64,000 bases of DNA from UBA6244 sp965140775. GTDB taxonomy: Bacteria > Bacteroidota > Bacteroidia > Bacteroidales > F082. The notes beneath the pieces were generated by a model that ran no database searches, had not been told where the DNA came from, and saw only the letters and a list, made by a program, of their open reading frames with translations. The translations under genes were made by a program, and so were the position numbers. Positions 25,721 through 34,871 of the stretch are shown here, one piece after another. The first letter of the stretch is position 1, and every line of letters begins with the position of its first letter. The stretch is taken from the NCBI GenBank assembly GCA_965140775.1, contig OZ223471.1, positions 4,340,001 to 4,404,000 on the forward strand, read 5' to 3'.

Positions 25721-27592
25721 TCATTGATTCCGGTAATGGTTATTCTCATAATTAACCTCCGGAATATTTGTATCAAGCATTAGTTCCTGAATATTGCTTT
25801 TCGGAATTTCTAATGTATATATTCTGTCACCCGATTTCCACACATCCATTTTCGTATGGAAAGTCTCTTCTGTTCCATCGATGTATTTTACAGTTAGGTT
25901 TATAGGAATTGGAAATCCCCCGCGATTAACAATTTCTACAATTGTTTTATTTTCAAGCTTCTTAACATCACCTATTCCCAAATCAGCATAGCCCAGCTCA
26001 AAAAACCAGGGTTTCCAGAACCAAGCCAAATCTTCTTCGGCTATATAATTGAATGTATAAAACATATCGTAAGGAATGGGGTGTTTCCCCTTCCAACGGC
26101 GGGCAAATTCTTTGATGGCATGATAAAATTTTTCATTTCCCATATAATCATGCAACAAGCTAAAAGCCGCAATGGGTCGCACATATGTTGTAAAACCGTT
26201 GGTAAAATCGCCCAGATGATGTGTACCGGACATTAACGGAACATCAACTGCAAGCGAAGCCCCTTGCGCAGCATATTTCTGATTTGCCATTTTGAAAATT
26301 TCTGATTCAGGAACTCCGGCTAAATTTGCCAATGCCGAAATTCCGATTATCGAGGCCAGGCCTTCGTCCATCCATGCATATTCCTGTTCGTTTGTCCCAA
26401 CCAAAAAAGGGAAATAGGAATGAGCAATTTCATGAGTGGTAACCAGCACGGTTTCAAGCATGCTGTTTTCTTCCTGATCATTGATCATGCCCGGAAACTC
26501 CATTCCCCTTCGTTCTCCGTTAAAAGCAGTTAAAGTCGCGTATGGATAAGGTATCGCAGGAGTTACATTTGAATAAAAATCCAATGTTTTTCGGCTAATA
26601 TCAGCAACTGATCGAAAGTTTTCTGATTCCGGATTATACACGGAGTGAATTAAAACCCTTTTTTCGCCTATTTGAATACTTGTTGCATCCCACAAATATT
26701 TATCGCTAACAGCAAAAGCAAAATCAGGCAAATTTTCGGCTTTGAACTTCCAACAGTGCTTTTGTGCCGGTTTAGCGATTTTGTTTCCCTTTCGGTCTTC
26801 GACAGTAACAATTTGAATGACTGTATCCGATTTTGCAGCCATATTGAGTAGCGACAGATACTTTTTGTTGAAAATCTCATCTGCATTTTGCAGCAAGCCC
26901 GACGACCAAACCTGGTAATTTGCAGGAACAGTTATATCTACTTCGTAATCGCCATAATCGTTATAAAATTCGGCATTCCCGGTAAACCCGAAAGTATTCC
27001 ATCCCGCAATATCATCGTAAACATTAATTTTCGGATACCAATAGCCAATAAATGAACTTGTTTTGTCGTATGTTCCTATTCTGAACATACCAGTTTTTGG
27101 CATGGTTTGTTCCCAGTCTATTTCAATTGTAATCTCATTATCGGGGATTAACTTTTCGGGCAATCCAAAAGTCAGCAACGTTGAAAAATAAACACATTTG
27201 TCTAAATCAACAGCAACAGTATTTACCTTTATATTTTTGATTTTTACACCATTATGAATATTAATGGAATCAATATAGCTATCTCTTGCTTCGCCTTTTT
27301 TGAAGAAATTCTGGTAGAGATTTACAAAAATTTGCGACAAGGTATCAGGACTGTTGTTTTTGTATGTAATAATTTCACTACCAACTAATAGTTTGGTTTC
27401 AGGGAAGAACTCAGCAGTAATCTGATAATTGGCTTCATTTTGAAAATAATTTCGTCCGGGAATTCCCTCGTGTGAGCGGGTTTCGTTGCTGTATGCCTTT
27501 TGGTATTCGCGGGGTATGTACAAATCTTTTGTGTTTTGGGCGAAACCCGACAGAAAACTCAATACGCCTAAAATGCTGATAATTATTCTCAT
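25721..27592 (-). CDS. M1 family zinc aminopeptidase, secreted
   Basis: This 623-residue protein has a signal peptide (cleavage near SGFAQ) and a gluzincin active site: HEIAH at 387-391 with the third zinc ligand E410 in WMDEGLAS. GMEFPGM at 363-369 corresponds to the substrate-binding GAMEN/GMEN motif. It is 32 nt downstream of a retropepsin-like gene and likely in one operon. The expected role is removing N-terminal residues from peptides in the periplasm or at the cell surface. Confidence 0.92.
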   Translation of the reverse strand: MRIIISILGVLSFLSGFAQNTKDLYIPREYQKAYSNETRSHEGIPGRNYFQNEANYQITAEFFPETKLLVGSEIITYKNNSPDTLSQIFVNLYQNFFKKGEARDSYIDSINIHNGVKIKNIKVNTVAVDLDKCVYFSTLLTFGLPEKLIPDNEITIEIDWEQTMPKTGMFRIGTYDKTSSFIGYWYPKINVYDDIAGWNTFGFTGNAEFYNDYGDYEVDITVPANYQVWSSGLLQNADEIFNKKYLSLLNMAAKSDTVIQIVTVEDRKGNKIAKPAQKHCWKFKAENLPDFAFAVSDKYLWDATSIQIGEKRVLIHSVYNPESENFRSVADISRKTLDFYSNVTPAIPYPYATLTAFNGERRGMEFPGMINDQEENSMLETVLVTTHEIAHSYFPFLVGTNEQEYAWMDEGLASIIGISALANLAGVPESEIFKMANQKYAAQGASLAVDVPLMSGTHHLGDFTNGFTTYVRPIAAFSLLHDYMGNEKFYHAIKEFARRWKGKHPIPYDMFYTFNYIAEEDLAWFWKPWFFELGYADLGIGDVKKLENKTIVEIVNRGGFPIPINLTVKYIDGTEETFHTKMDVWKSGDRIYTLEIPKSNIQELMLDTNIPEVNYENNHYRNQ

Positions 27593-27624
27593 AGCTTATT
27601 AGTTATAAATAATTTACTAACGGA

Positions 27625-28899
27625 TTAGTCAAATCTTACTTGCTTTTTAAGCAAATGGTTTACAACACCTCCATTCTTTTCAAGAGAAACCGACAAAATG
27701 GTATCGGAGGGGTTTTGAAAAGTAATCTCACCCCGATAAACCAAGCACAGATTATCAACCTCTGCCACATTGATGCCATTTATCGAGTATATCTTATCTC
27801 CGGGCATAAACCCGTGCCGTGCTGCATCAGTATTCTCAAACACCGACAACACCTCCATTCCGTCAACCTTGGCCAAATAGGTAAACCCAAAGGTGCTGTC
27901 ACTACCGGAGGCAATCGTATGTTGTTGAATAAAACCGATGCGCTTGTTCTTGTAATCGAGTGTTACAATAAAGTTTTCCAGAAACTTATTTCCTACAAAT
28001 CCGGTAAACTCACCCTCCGGAAGGTTTTTTACCTGAATCGGCAATCCTTCTGCAACAATGCTGCCCAAGGTAAATTCTGAAGTACGAAACAGAACGGACT
28101 CAATCAGATCGTTGCCTTCACCACGAATTTGAAGGGAGGGCATTGAAACATACTTCCGCCAATCATGGGCCGAGGAGCTTAAAATTTGATGGTACAAAGT
28201 GTTTGAGTGGAGTACAATCCCGCCACTATGGCCGGTATCGAACAACAAGCGAATTTGGATACTGTCGTTGATAACTGCCTTAATAATTGGTGTTTCCTGT
28301 TTCTGAGAGGACTCGTAATCTACCCATTGGATATCCGAATAATTTGGAAATCGCGTGAGGTCGTCGGTAATGACTATCTGTTTGGTTGCGTAATTGATTT
28401 GCGTAAAAAAGGTTTGAATAACATTGTACCCTATTATCCCGTAAGGAGAAATACAATTTAACATGCCCCATTTGGCATTTTGGGCAGTTATCGCGCCAAC
28501 ATCTGCAAAATCGACCTCGCCTATTTTAAAATGATGGATGGAAACCAACTCATTGTTGAACGCATTGGTAGTAGTATCGTGATTGTTAGAAAACTTAAAC
28601 CGCTGATAATCTTCTTTTCCTGTTATATTCAACAACGAGTCTAACAAAACTGTCTGGGCCCCGGTATCAAAAATAAAGGGGAATTCCCGACCATCATCGT
28701 TCACGCCGACATCTACCAGCATCCAGTTATTTACATACTCAAAGGGCAATGATACATAAAAACCCTTGCTCTCAATTTTGCAACCCGTTAGTTTTTGCTC
28801 GAGCTGATTTTGCAGGTATTGCAATCCGAAATATCCAATGGAAAACAATCCCAAAGCTATCAGAGAAACAATGATGAGGATTTTTTTTAGTTTACGCAT
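27625..28899 (-). CDS. Retropepsin-like aspartic protease with PDZ domain
   Basis: This 424-residue protein has an N-terminal signal anchor (about 7-27) and two aspartic-protease halves in one chain, with the catalytic triplets DTG at 78-80 (FIFDTGAQTVLLD) and DTG at 221-223 (LLFDTGHSGGIVL). A C-terminal PDZ domain (about 330-420) contains GFMPGDKIYSINGINV. Having both DTG motifs in one polypeptide means it can form an active site without dimerising. It is probably periplasmic and anchored. A 49-codon signal-peptide ORF overlaps its start by 13 nt, and an M1 peptidase follows. Confidence 0.87.
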   Translation of the reverse strand: MRKLKKILIIVSLIALGLFSIGYFGLQYLQNQLEQKLTGCKIESKGFYVSLPFEYVNNWMLVDVGVNDDGREFPFIFDTGAQTVLLDSLLNITGKEDYQRFKFSNNHDTTTNAFNNELVSIHHFKIGEVDFADVGAITAQNAKWGMLNCISPYGIIGYNVIQTFFTQINYATKQIVITDDLTRFPNYSDIQWVDYESSQKQETPIIKAVINDSIQIRLLFDTGHSGGIVLHSNTLYHQILSSSAHDWRKYVSMPSLQIRGEGNDLIESVLFRTSEFTLGSIVAEGLPIQVKNLPEGEFTGFVGNKFLENFIVTLDYKNKRIGFIQQHTIASGSDSTFGFTYLAKVDGMEVLSVFENTDAARHGFMPGDKIYSINGINVAEVDNLCLVYRGEITFQNPSDTILSVSLEKNGGVVNHLLKKQVRFD

Positions 28900-29036
28900 G
28901 TCAAATTATTTATAGTTACATGTTGATATTCAAAACTCTGGTTCAAAAGCTGTTGCCATTCGGAGGTTTTCTGTGCAGAAGTTACACTACCGATCAACAA
29001 AATGGATATCGCTATAAGGATTTTAATTTCAGTCAT
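28887..29036 (-). CDS. Small 49-residue secreted ORF overlapping the retropepsin gene
   Basis: ATG at 29034-29036 opens a frame with a convincing signal peptide (KILIAISILLIGSVTSAQ) and a mature part of about 28 residues (KTSEWQQLLNQSFEYQHVTI). It ends 13 nt inside the start of the retropepsin-like gene in another frame. A -7 box lies 47 nt upstream (29083-29090), so this ORF would head the transcript. It could be a real small secreted protein coupled to the protease, or the stump of a larger gene. No homologue recognised. Confidence 0.5.
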   Translation of the reverse strand: MTEIKILIAISILLIGSVTSAQKTSEWQQLLNQSFEYQHVTINNLTCVN

Positions 29037-29082
29037 AATCTAAATTCGATTGTTTACTCTTGTTATTTTAAGTCTTGAAAAT

Positions 29083-29090
29083 CAAAGCTA
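29083..29090 (-). promoter_or_regulatory. Putative -7 box for the retropepsin/M1 operon
   Basis: The minus strand reads TAGCTTTG (TAnnTTTG), 47 nt before the 49-codon ORF. No -33 TTG is found at the right spacing. Confidence 0.42.
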
Positions 29091-29109
29091 AAATTGATAT
29101 TGGGCGAAA

Positions 29110-29595
29110 TTAATCCGATTTAATCTTATTGTTTCGTTTTTTATCCCAATAGTACACCCACACACTAAAAATCAATGTCTGTGCAAGGATTTCAGGGTAG
29201 CCCACAAAATGAAAATGCAGTGGTAGTTGGGTAAAGATGAGCCCTTCGAGGGATCCGGGAGCAGCAGCCGGTGTGCCAATAATTCCAACCATTACAAATA
29301 TGCTCCACATGTAAAGCCAGCCCATTTTTTTGCTGTGGAAAAATCCCATGAAAGGATAGAAAAAAACGGCGTAGATCAAGCCCCTGAAAATTTGCAGAAG
29401 TGGCGCAAACATTATTATTTCGGAATCGTATGGGCGCATGAACTGATTGACGACGGGCTCCTGAAACAGTGACGGGTAATCGTTTAGGGTGGCCGACAAT
29501 ATTCCTGCAATGGTATAGGTAACGGTGTGCGCCACCACAACTTTCAATGCAAAAACAAGAAAGTTTTTTATTGGGTTGGAATGAACTACACTCAT
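29110..29595 (-). CDS. Integral membrane protein, unknown function
   Basis: This 161-residue protein has about four membrane segments (for example FALKVVVAHTVTYTIAGIL, LLQIFRGLIYAVFFYPFMG and WLYMWSIFVMVGIIG) and a basic C-terminus (YYWDKKRNNKIKSD). I do not recognise a family. It is the last gene on the strand after the M28 peptidase, 39 nt downstream, so it may belong to the barrel/M28 operon. Inner-membrane location is expected. Confidence 0.7.
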   Translation of the reverse strand: MSVVHSNPIKNFLVFALKVVVAHTVTYTIAGILSATLNDYPSLFQEPVVNQFMRPYDSEIIMFAPLLQIFRGLIYAVFFYPFMGFFHSKKMGWLYMWSIFVMVGIIGTPAAAPGSLEGLIFTQLPLHFHFVGYPEILAQTLIFSVWVYYWDKKRNNKIKSD

Positions 29596-29634
29596 GGTGT
29601 TTGGCTTTATTATGTGTTGATTAACTGATACTTA

Positions 29635-31203
29635 TTATTCGGCGGCGACGGTTTTTGTCCCTTTTTGATTGGCCACGGAATAACCAAACTCAAAAACCAT
29701 TTTCGCGACCTTTTCGATCTTGCTAAAATCGATCCTCCCGATGTCGTCATGGGGGGTGTGTACATCTGCATGGATACCTGAAATAAACAGAAAAGCAGGC
29801 ACTCCATTGTTTTCAAATGTATTATGGTCGCTTGCTCCCAACTCCAGGTTTTCTTTTGCAATTACTTCCATGCCTGCATCTTTTGCCGCGGTTTGGAGTT
29901 TATCCAGAATCTCGCGGTTATCCACCACAGAATACATCAATACCTTGTCGGATTCCGTTACCGTCAGCTCATATCCGTGGAAGGTCCCCGTGTCGGAGGG
30001 CAGTTTGGTTCTTCCAATCATGTCGAGGTTGATATCCATCAAAGTTTTTTCCAATGGAACGATGGGTTTTTCCACATAATATTGAGACCCAATCAAGCCC
30101 CGGTCTTCTCCGTTTAACCAGGCAAATACAATGGTTCGTCGGGGCTTTTTTTTCAATGATTTGAAAGCGCGGGCTATTTCCAACAGCGCCACCGTGCCCG
30201 AAGCATTGTCGTCGGCGCCATTGAGTATCTCGCCCTTTTCGTTGGGGCCTTCATGATCGAAATGCGCTGTATAAATGATACATTCATCCTTTAATTCGGG
30301 ATCGCTGCCTTCAATCATGCCGATAACGTTGTTTGCCACGAAATCCCGGGTGGTAACTCCTGTTTTCACCTGAGCTACCCTCTCAGGAATATCCATTGAA
30401 AAGGGTTTCCCGGTTCGGTCGATCATATCCTGTAGTTCCGCAAGTTGATGACCCGTTGTTTTCAACAGCAGGTTGGCTGCATGTGGCGTAATAAATGCAT
30501 ATTGAAATTTGGATATACGGGCGGGCTTCACCTCTGTGGACAAAATTTCGGCACCTATCAAACCGGCATATCCCGAAGCATAGACATCCGGAAACTTGTT
30601 TTTGGGGTCGTAAACATACAGAATTGCTTTGGCACCGGCCTTCGCTATGCGACCGAGCTTGGGGAATTCTTCCTTGTAGTCAAACATCCCGTCACCACTT
30701 CCCTCTTTCACCATTTTAGGGTTGCGGGTCATGATCAGAACAATTTTGTCTTTCACCTCCACATCCTGCAAATCGTCGTATCCGTTTTCTTTATTCTGAT
30801 AGCCATATCCGGCAAATACAACGCCTCCGCTTACATCGAGGGTGCTACCGGGTGTAAATATGGTGGCAAGCGAATCTGTTGAAAAAACTTCTTTTCCACC
30901 GGAATCAAAAAGCTTGAAACAGGTGTTCTTTTTGTCAATGGTTTTAGAGGTGATGACCATGGGCTGGTAATAATCGCCTGTTTCGGCTATGGGACTCAAT
31001 CCCATTTCCATCAGTTTTGTTTTTAAAAAAAGTGCCGCAATTTCGTTTTCGTGGGAAGGCATTTCTCTTCCTTTCAGGTTGTCGGAGGCAAGAAATGTCA
31101 TATTGGCTTTTAAACAACTGGGGCTAATGGCCGAAAGTCCATCTTTTTGCGCCTGCACGAGAAAAGACAGCAACGTGAATGTGAGAAGAAGTATTTTTTT
31201 CAT
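29635..31203 (-). CDS. M28 family zinc aminopeptidase with PA-like domain
   Basis: This 522-residue secreted peptidase has a signal peptide (cleaved near LVQA), a protease-associated-type insert (about 110-280, with VVFAGYGY and KDKIVLIMTRNPK), and M28 zinc-site motifs: AHFDHEG at 313-319, NGADDNASG at 328-336 and WLNGEDRGLIGS around 362-373 with catalytic E366. It is 12 nt downstream of an outer membrane barrel gene. A role in degrading peptides at the envelope is likely; the neighbouring barrel may import the products. Confidence 0.93.
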   Translation of the reverse strand: MKKILLLTFTLLSFLVQAQKDGLSAISPSCLKANMTFLASDNLKGREMPSHENEIAALFLKTKLMEMGLSPIAETGDYYQPMVITSKTIDKKNTCFKLFDSGGKEVFSTDSLATIFTPGSTLDVSGGVVFAGYGYQNKENGYDDLQDVEVKDKIVLIMTRNPKMVKEGSGDGMFDYKEEFPKLGRIAKAGAKAILYVYDPKNKFPDVYASGYAGLIGAEILSTEVKPARISKFQYAFITPHAANLLLKTTGHQLAELQDMIDRTGKPFSMDIPERVAQVKTGVTTRDFVANNVIGMIEGSDPELKDECIIYTAHFDHEGPNEKGEILNGADDNASGTVALLEIARAFKSLKKKPRRTIVFAWLNGEDRGLIGSQYYVEKPIVPLEKTLMDINLDMIGRTKLPSDTGTFHGYELTVTESDKVLMYSVVDNREILDKLQTAAKDAGMEVIAKENLELGASDHNTFENNGVPAFLFISGIHADVHTPHDDIGRIDFSKIEKVAKMVFEFGYSVANQKGTKTVAAE

Positions 31204-31215
31204 TTGATGAAGTTT

Positions 31216-33648
31216 TTAATGATCCAACCCACTGTCGAAGTTCATATCCGGCGAATCGGTTGTTTTTTGTCGTTTGAAATTATTGAATTTGTAGGTCAAA
31301 GTCATCATAAAGGTGGGGCCTTCGTATTTGAACCAGGTATGCGCCTTAAAGTTGGTTCCCCGGCTGTCTTCGATGTATATTCCCGAATCGAAGGTGTTGT
31401 GCGAACGTAAGGCCACTGTCAGACTGCGGCTTAAGAAGCTCCGCTTGAGGAAAAAGTCGAAGTAATAAAAATCCTGCGACTTTCCCTGTGGCAAGATGGA
31501 AGGACCGTAGTAGATGGCCAAAAATTCCAGATAGGTTTTTTTCATAATGAAGGTGGTGCGAAAACTGCCATTCCACATAAAACTTTGGTTATCTACCTGA
31601 TAGCCTGTTTTCAAGGCGCCTTCCATGGTGTTGTAGTAGGCACTGGCATTGAGGTTCATCCGCCACCAGGGTTTGAGGTTGATATTGGTCATAAGCTCCA
31701 GTCCCGTAGCGGTTTCCCGACGAAGGTTTTCGTAACTCTCATAGTAAATGCCGTTGCGTTCGGTGGTGGCACTAACAATGGAGTTGGTGGTGATTCGAGT
31801 AAAAAGTTCGGTGCTTAACAACACAACATCGTTTTGAAGGGCATATCCCGTTTGAATGGAATGAGTAAAGTCGGGCAACAACTCCGGGTTGCCCACATGC
31901 AGCATGTTGCGACCCGTGGACGAAACAGCGGGAATAAGCATCCATTCGTTGGGGCGGTTTACCCGTCGGCTATAGCTCAGGCTTAGTTGCTGGCCATGTT
32001 TCATTTCACGCGATACATGCAGCGATGGAAACAAATTGATTTCATCGAGTTGGTAGGTATTCCGGGCAAACTTTTCCTTCAGCAACCGGTTATTCATTTC
32101 TACCCTTACGCCACCTTTGATGGAAACACCTTTCAACTGCATGCCCAGCATGCCATAAAGACCGTTCACCATGTGCCGAAAATCCATGTGATCGGTCATG
32201 CTGCTGTCGGAAATCCAGCCCTCCGCATCCGGAAAGAAATAAAGATATTCGTAATCGGTGCCGGAAAACTTGCCCTCGCTTTGCAGACCAGTTTCAAACA
32301 CCAATTTCTCCGAAAGGGGCAAGATGTAATCCACATTCAGGCGAACCTGATTTCGATGGGAACGGCTGTTCAATTGCAACTCATTCAAACTGTCAGAGTT
32401 CATTTCTGTGCCTGGGTAATTTTCGGTTATATGATTGGGTGTATCATTCCTTAGGTGAACATAATACAAGTTGATATCCAGCTTGTTGTCTTCCTTTGAA
32501 AAAAGCCTGGAATAGCCGACGTTTCCACTCACATAGGTATTGGTGATGAGAAAACGATCCGCCATGGCTATCCCATTGGTATCCGGAAAATAGTTGTTGA
32601 ATGTCTGCATGTTGGAGTTAATTCTTCTGTCGAACTCCCATTGCCCGATTTCGCCATCCAGACTCCAGGTGTTTTTGGCGTTGGAATTCAACGAAAAACC
32701 ACCTGAAACCTGATAATTTCTCCAATAAAGGTCGCGATCGGAGGCAATGAATTGGCTTTGGGTGGTATCGCCGGTGTAGGCTTCCCGTGAGTCGGTACTT
32801 TCGGTTTGCTTGCGCTTGTTGGAATAGTTGGCATTCAGATATGAAGTGAGGGCTTTTCCCCGGTGGTTGACCATCACGTTGGTGGTGTATTTATCGCCCG
32901 TTGCCACGGTAAGTGTTGCCTGGGCGCTTGTGCCATTTGACCTTTGCTTTTTCATGATCAAATTGATGATGCCGGTGGTACCGTCGGCGTCGTATTTTAC
33001 TCCCGGGTTGGTGATGATCTCGATTTGTTCAACCGCATTGGCAGGTGTTTGGTTCAATGTTTCGGTGGCATCCAACACCGTGGGGCGGCCATCCACAAGC
33101 ACAGTAAAGCTGGCGCTTCCTCTCAGGCTAATGTTGCCCGCGCCATCCACCTGCACCGACGGAACATTGGCCAACGCATCCGCCACCACTCCGCCTTCAG
33201 CACCCGCCTGAGCCGACACTTGAATCACTTGTTTATCAACCTTGAAGTGTACATAATCGTTGCTGGCCACCACTTCGGCTTCCTTTAAATTGAGGCTTAA
33301 AGGTTCCATAGTTAAGACGCCCAAATCAACAGCCTTTCCTTTGTCCAATTCAATATTATTCACCTCCAGGGTGCGAAAACCCATAAAATGAATTTTTAAG
33401 AAATAGACGCCATTGTCGAGTTTTTCTATGGCAAAACGCCCATCAGCCGACGAAACCGTGCCTGTTATCAAGGCGCTGTCGGAAGCCTTGTATAGTACCA
33501 GATTGGCATATTCGATGGGGGTTTCCGTAAGATGATCCACCACCACTCCCGTGATGGATGCCGACCTTGGAACAATGTTTTCGGAAGCGAATAAATAATT
33601 GATTTCAAGACATATAACGATCAAAAAAAGTGAACGGAAAAGTCTCAT
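31216..33648 (-). CDS. Outer membrane beta-barrel protein with CarboxypepD-like and plug domains
   Basis: I choose the start at 33648, where MRLFRSLFLIVICLEINYLF gives a proper signal peptide; an upstream in-frame ATG at 33684 would place 12 polar residues in front. The 810-residue product has a CarboxypepD-like domain (SITGVVVDHLTETPIEYANL), a plug domain (SFTVLVDGRPTVLDATETLN and VEQIEIITNPGVKYDADGT) and a large barrel. The ITNPGVKYDADG motif is typical of barrel proteins linked to peptidases. It is co-oriented with an M28 peptidase 12 nt downstream and divergent from LytS/LytTR. Confidence 0.87.
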   Translation of the reverse strand: MRLFRSLFLIVICLEINYLFASENIVPRSASITGVVVDHLTETPIEYANLVLYKASDSALITGTVSSADGRFAIEKLDNGVYFLKIHFMGFRTLEVNNIELDKGKAVDLGVLTMEPLSLNLKEAEVVASNDYVHFKVDKQVIQVSAQAGAEGGVVADALANVPSVQVDGAGNISLRGSASFTVLVDGRPTVLDATETLNQTPANAVEQIEIITNPGVKYDADGTTGIINLIMKKQRSNGTSAQATLTVATGDKYTTNVMVNHRGKALTSYLNANYSNKRKQTESTDSREAYTGDTTQSQFIASDRDLYWRNYQVSGGFSLNSNAKNTWSLDGEIGQWEFDRRINSNMQTFNNYFPDTNGIAMADRFLITNTYVSGNVGYSRLFSKEDNKLDINLYYVHLRNDTPNHITENYPGTEMNSDSLNELQLNSRSHRNQVRLNVDYILPLSEKLVFETGLQSEGKFSGTDYEYLYFFPDAEGWISDSSMTDHMDFRHMVNGLYGMLGMQLKGVSIKGGVRVEMNNRLLKEKFARNTYQLDEINLFPSLHVSREMKHGQQLSLSYSRRVNRPNEWMLIPAVSSTGRNMLHVGNPELLPDFTHSIQTGYALQNDVVLLSTELFTRITTNSIVSATTERNGIYYESYENLRRETATGLELMTNINLKPWWRMNLNASAYYNTMEGALKTGYQVDNQSFMWNGSFRTTFIMKKTYLEFLAIYYGPSILPQGKSQDFYYFDFFLKRSFLSRSLTVALRSHNTFDSGIYIEDSRGTNFKAHTWFKYEGPTFMMTLTYKFNNFKRQKTTDSPDMNFDSGLDH

Positions 33649-33834
33649 TTTCTTAAATTTTTCCACAAAATAATCCATCAACAAGCAGATTTACAAATGA
33701 ATTCAACCAAGCCTGCAAACAAATTAACCACCCACAATTGGCGGCTTCGTTGAACAAAAGGGGGCATTGATTGATAAAAAGGGGCAGGTTGTTTATTGTA
33801 AGAACCGTTGGGAAGAATAAAGTAAAAAGTTACT

Positions 33835-33842
33835 TAATTTTG
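33835..33842 (+). promoter_or_regulatory. Putative -7 box for the second LytS/LytTR pair
   Basis: TAATTTTG matches TAnnTTTG, 12 nt upstream of the kinase ATG; a TTG at 33808-33810 is 24 bp upstream, slightly long for a -33 element. Confidence 0.42.
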
Positions 33843-33854
33843 TGAGAAAAAGAA

Positions 33855-34871
33855 ATGTCAGGTAAGCGAATTTTGAATGTTATCCCCTTGATTTTTTGGT
33901 TGTTTATCGTTTCCATCAAACTCATCGGGATATTGCCCATGTATGAAGGCGAGCGTTTGATAAAATCACTTACCACCCTGTCGATTGTTACGCCTTTGGA
34001 AATCGCGAGTTTCGCCTTTTTTTACTACCTCATCATTCCTTCATTGGTACTGAAAAAGCGGTTGGGTATCAACATCTCGTTGTCTCTTCTTTTTATCCTC
34101 TCATATGGATTTGTATGGGTTTGGGTTTATCACATCACCGGCCGGATCGACACAACCGATGGCGTTCAAATTATTTATATTGCCAGTTACGGACATACCA
34201 TTCTAAGCACCTTATATGCCTTTGTATTAAGGCTTTCGGTGGATTGGTTTAACAAATACCGACGGCAGAAGGAGCTCGAAAAGCAAAACAGCCTTACCGA
34301 ACTGGCATTGCTTCGATCGCAAATCAACCCCCATTTTTTGTTCAACACCCTCAACAACATCCATGCGTTTAGTACCCGCGATCCCGAAAAAACGTCGTTT
34401 GCCATCATCAAGTTGTCGGAAATTATGCGGTATATGTTGTATGAGGCATCCCATGAAAAAGTGATGCTGGATGAGGAGGTGGACTATATCCGGAATTTTA
34501 TTGCCTTGCAGAAACTGCGTTTTCAGGAAATGGAGTTCGTTCGCTTTACGGTAGAAGGAAACACTGCCGGAATACAAATTCCCCCCATGATTTTTCTTCC
34601 ATTTATCGAAAACGCTTTCAAACACGGCACAGTGGGGACTACCCACGCCATCGAAATCGATTTGAATTGTACACACGATCGGCTTTTATTCAGTTGTAAA
34701 AACCAAATTAAACCTCCCAGCGAAACCGAACAAAATCAACCCGGAGGTCTGGGCATTAAAAACATCCGGCGCCGGCTGGAGATTCTGTTTCCGGGACAGC
34801 ATCATCTGGACATCCGTGAAGAAAAAAATGTTTATATTGTGGAACTAAACATCAACCTCCATGGTAATTAA
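33855..34871 (+). CDS. LytS-type sensor histidine kinase
   Basis: This 338-residue kinase has about four N-terminal membrane helices (residues 8-125) with little periplasmic sequence, then a His_kinase domain with the phosphoacceptor His in RSQINPHFLFNTLNNIHAFS (about residue 158) and a degenerate ATPase ending in GGLGIKNIRRRLEILFPG. The stop overlaps the LytTR gene by 11 nt. It is divergent from the barrel/M28 operon, which is therefore its probable target. Confidence 0.92.
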   Translation: MSGKRILNVIPLIFWLFIVSIKLIGILPMYEGERLIKSLTTLSIVTPLEIASFAFFYYLIIPSLVLKKRLGINISLSLLFILSYGFVWVWVYHITGRIDTTDGVQIIYIASYGHTILSTLYAFVLRLSVDWFNKYRRQKELEKQNSLTELALLRSQINPHFLFNTLNNIHAFSTRDPEKTSFAIIKLSEIMRYMLYEASHEKVMLDEEVDYIRNFIALQKLRFQEMEFVRFTVEGNTAGIQIPPMIFLPFIENAFKHGTVGTTHAIEIDLNCTHDRLLFSCKNQIKPPSETEQNQPGGLGIKNIRRRLEILFPGQHHLDIREEKNVYIVELNINLHGN

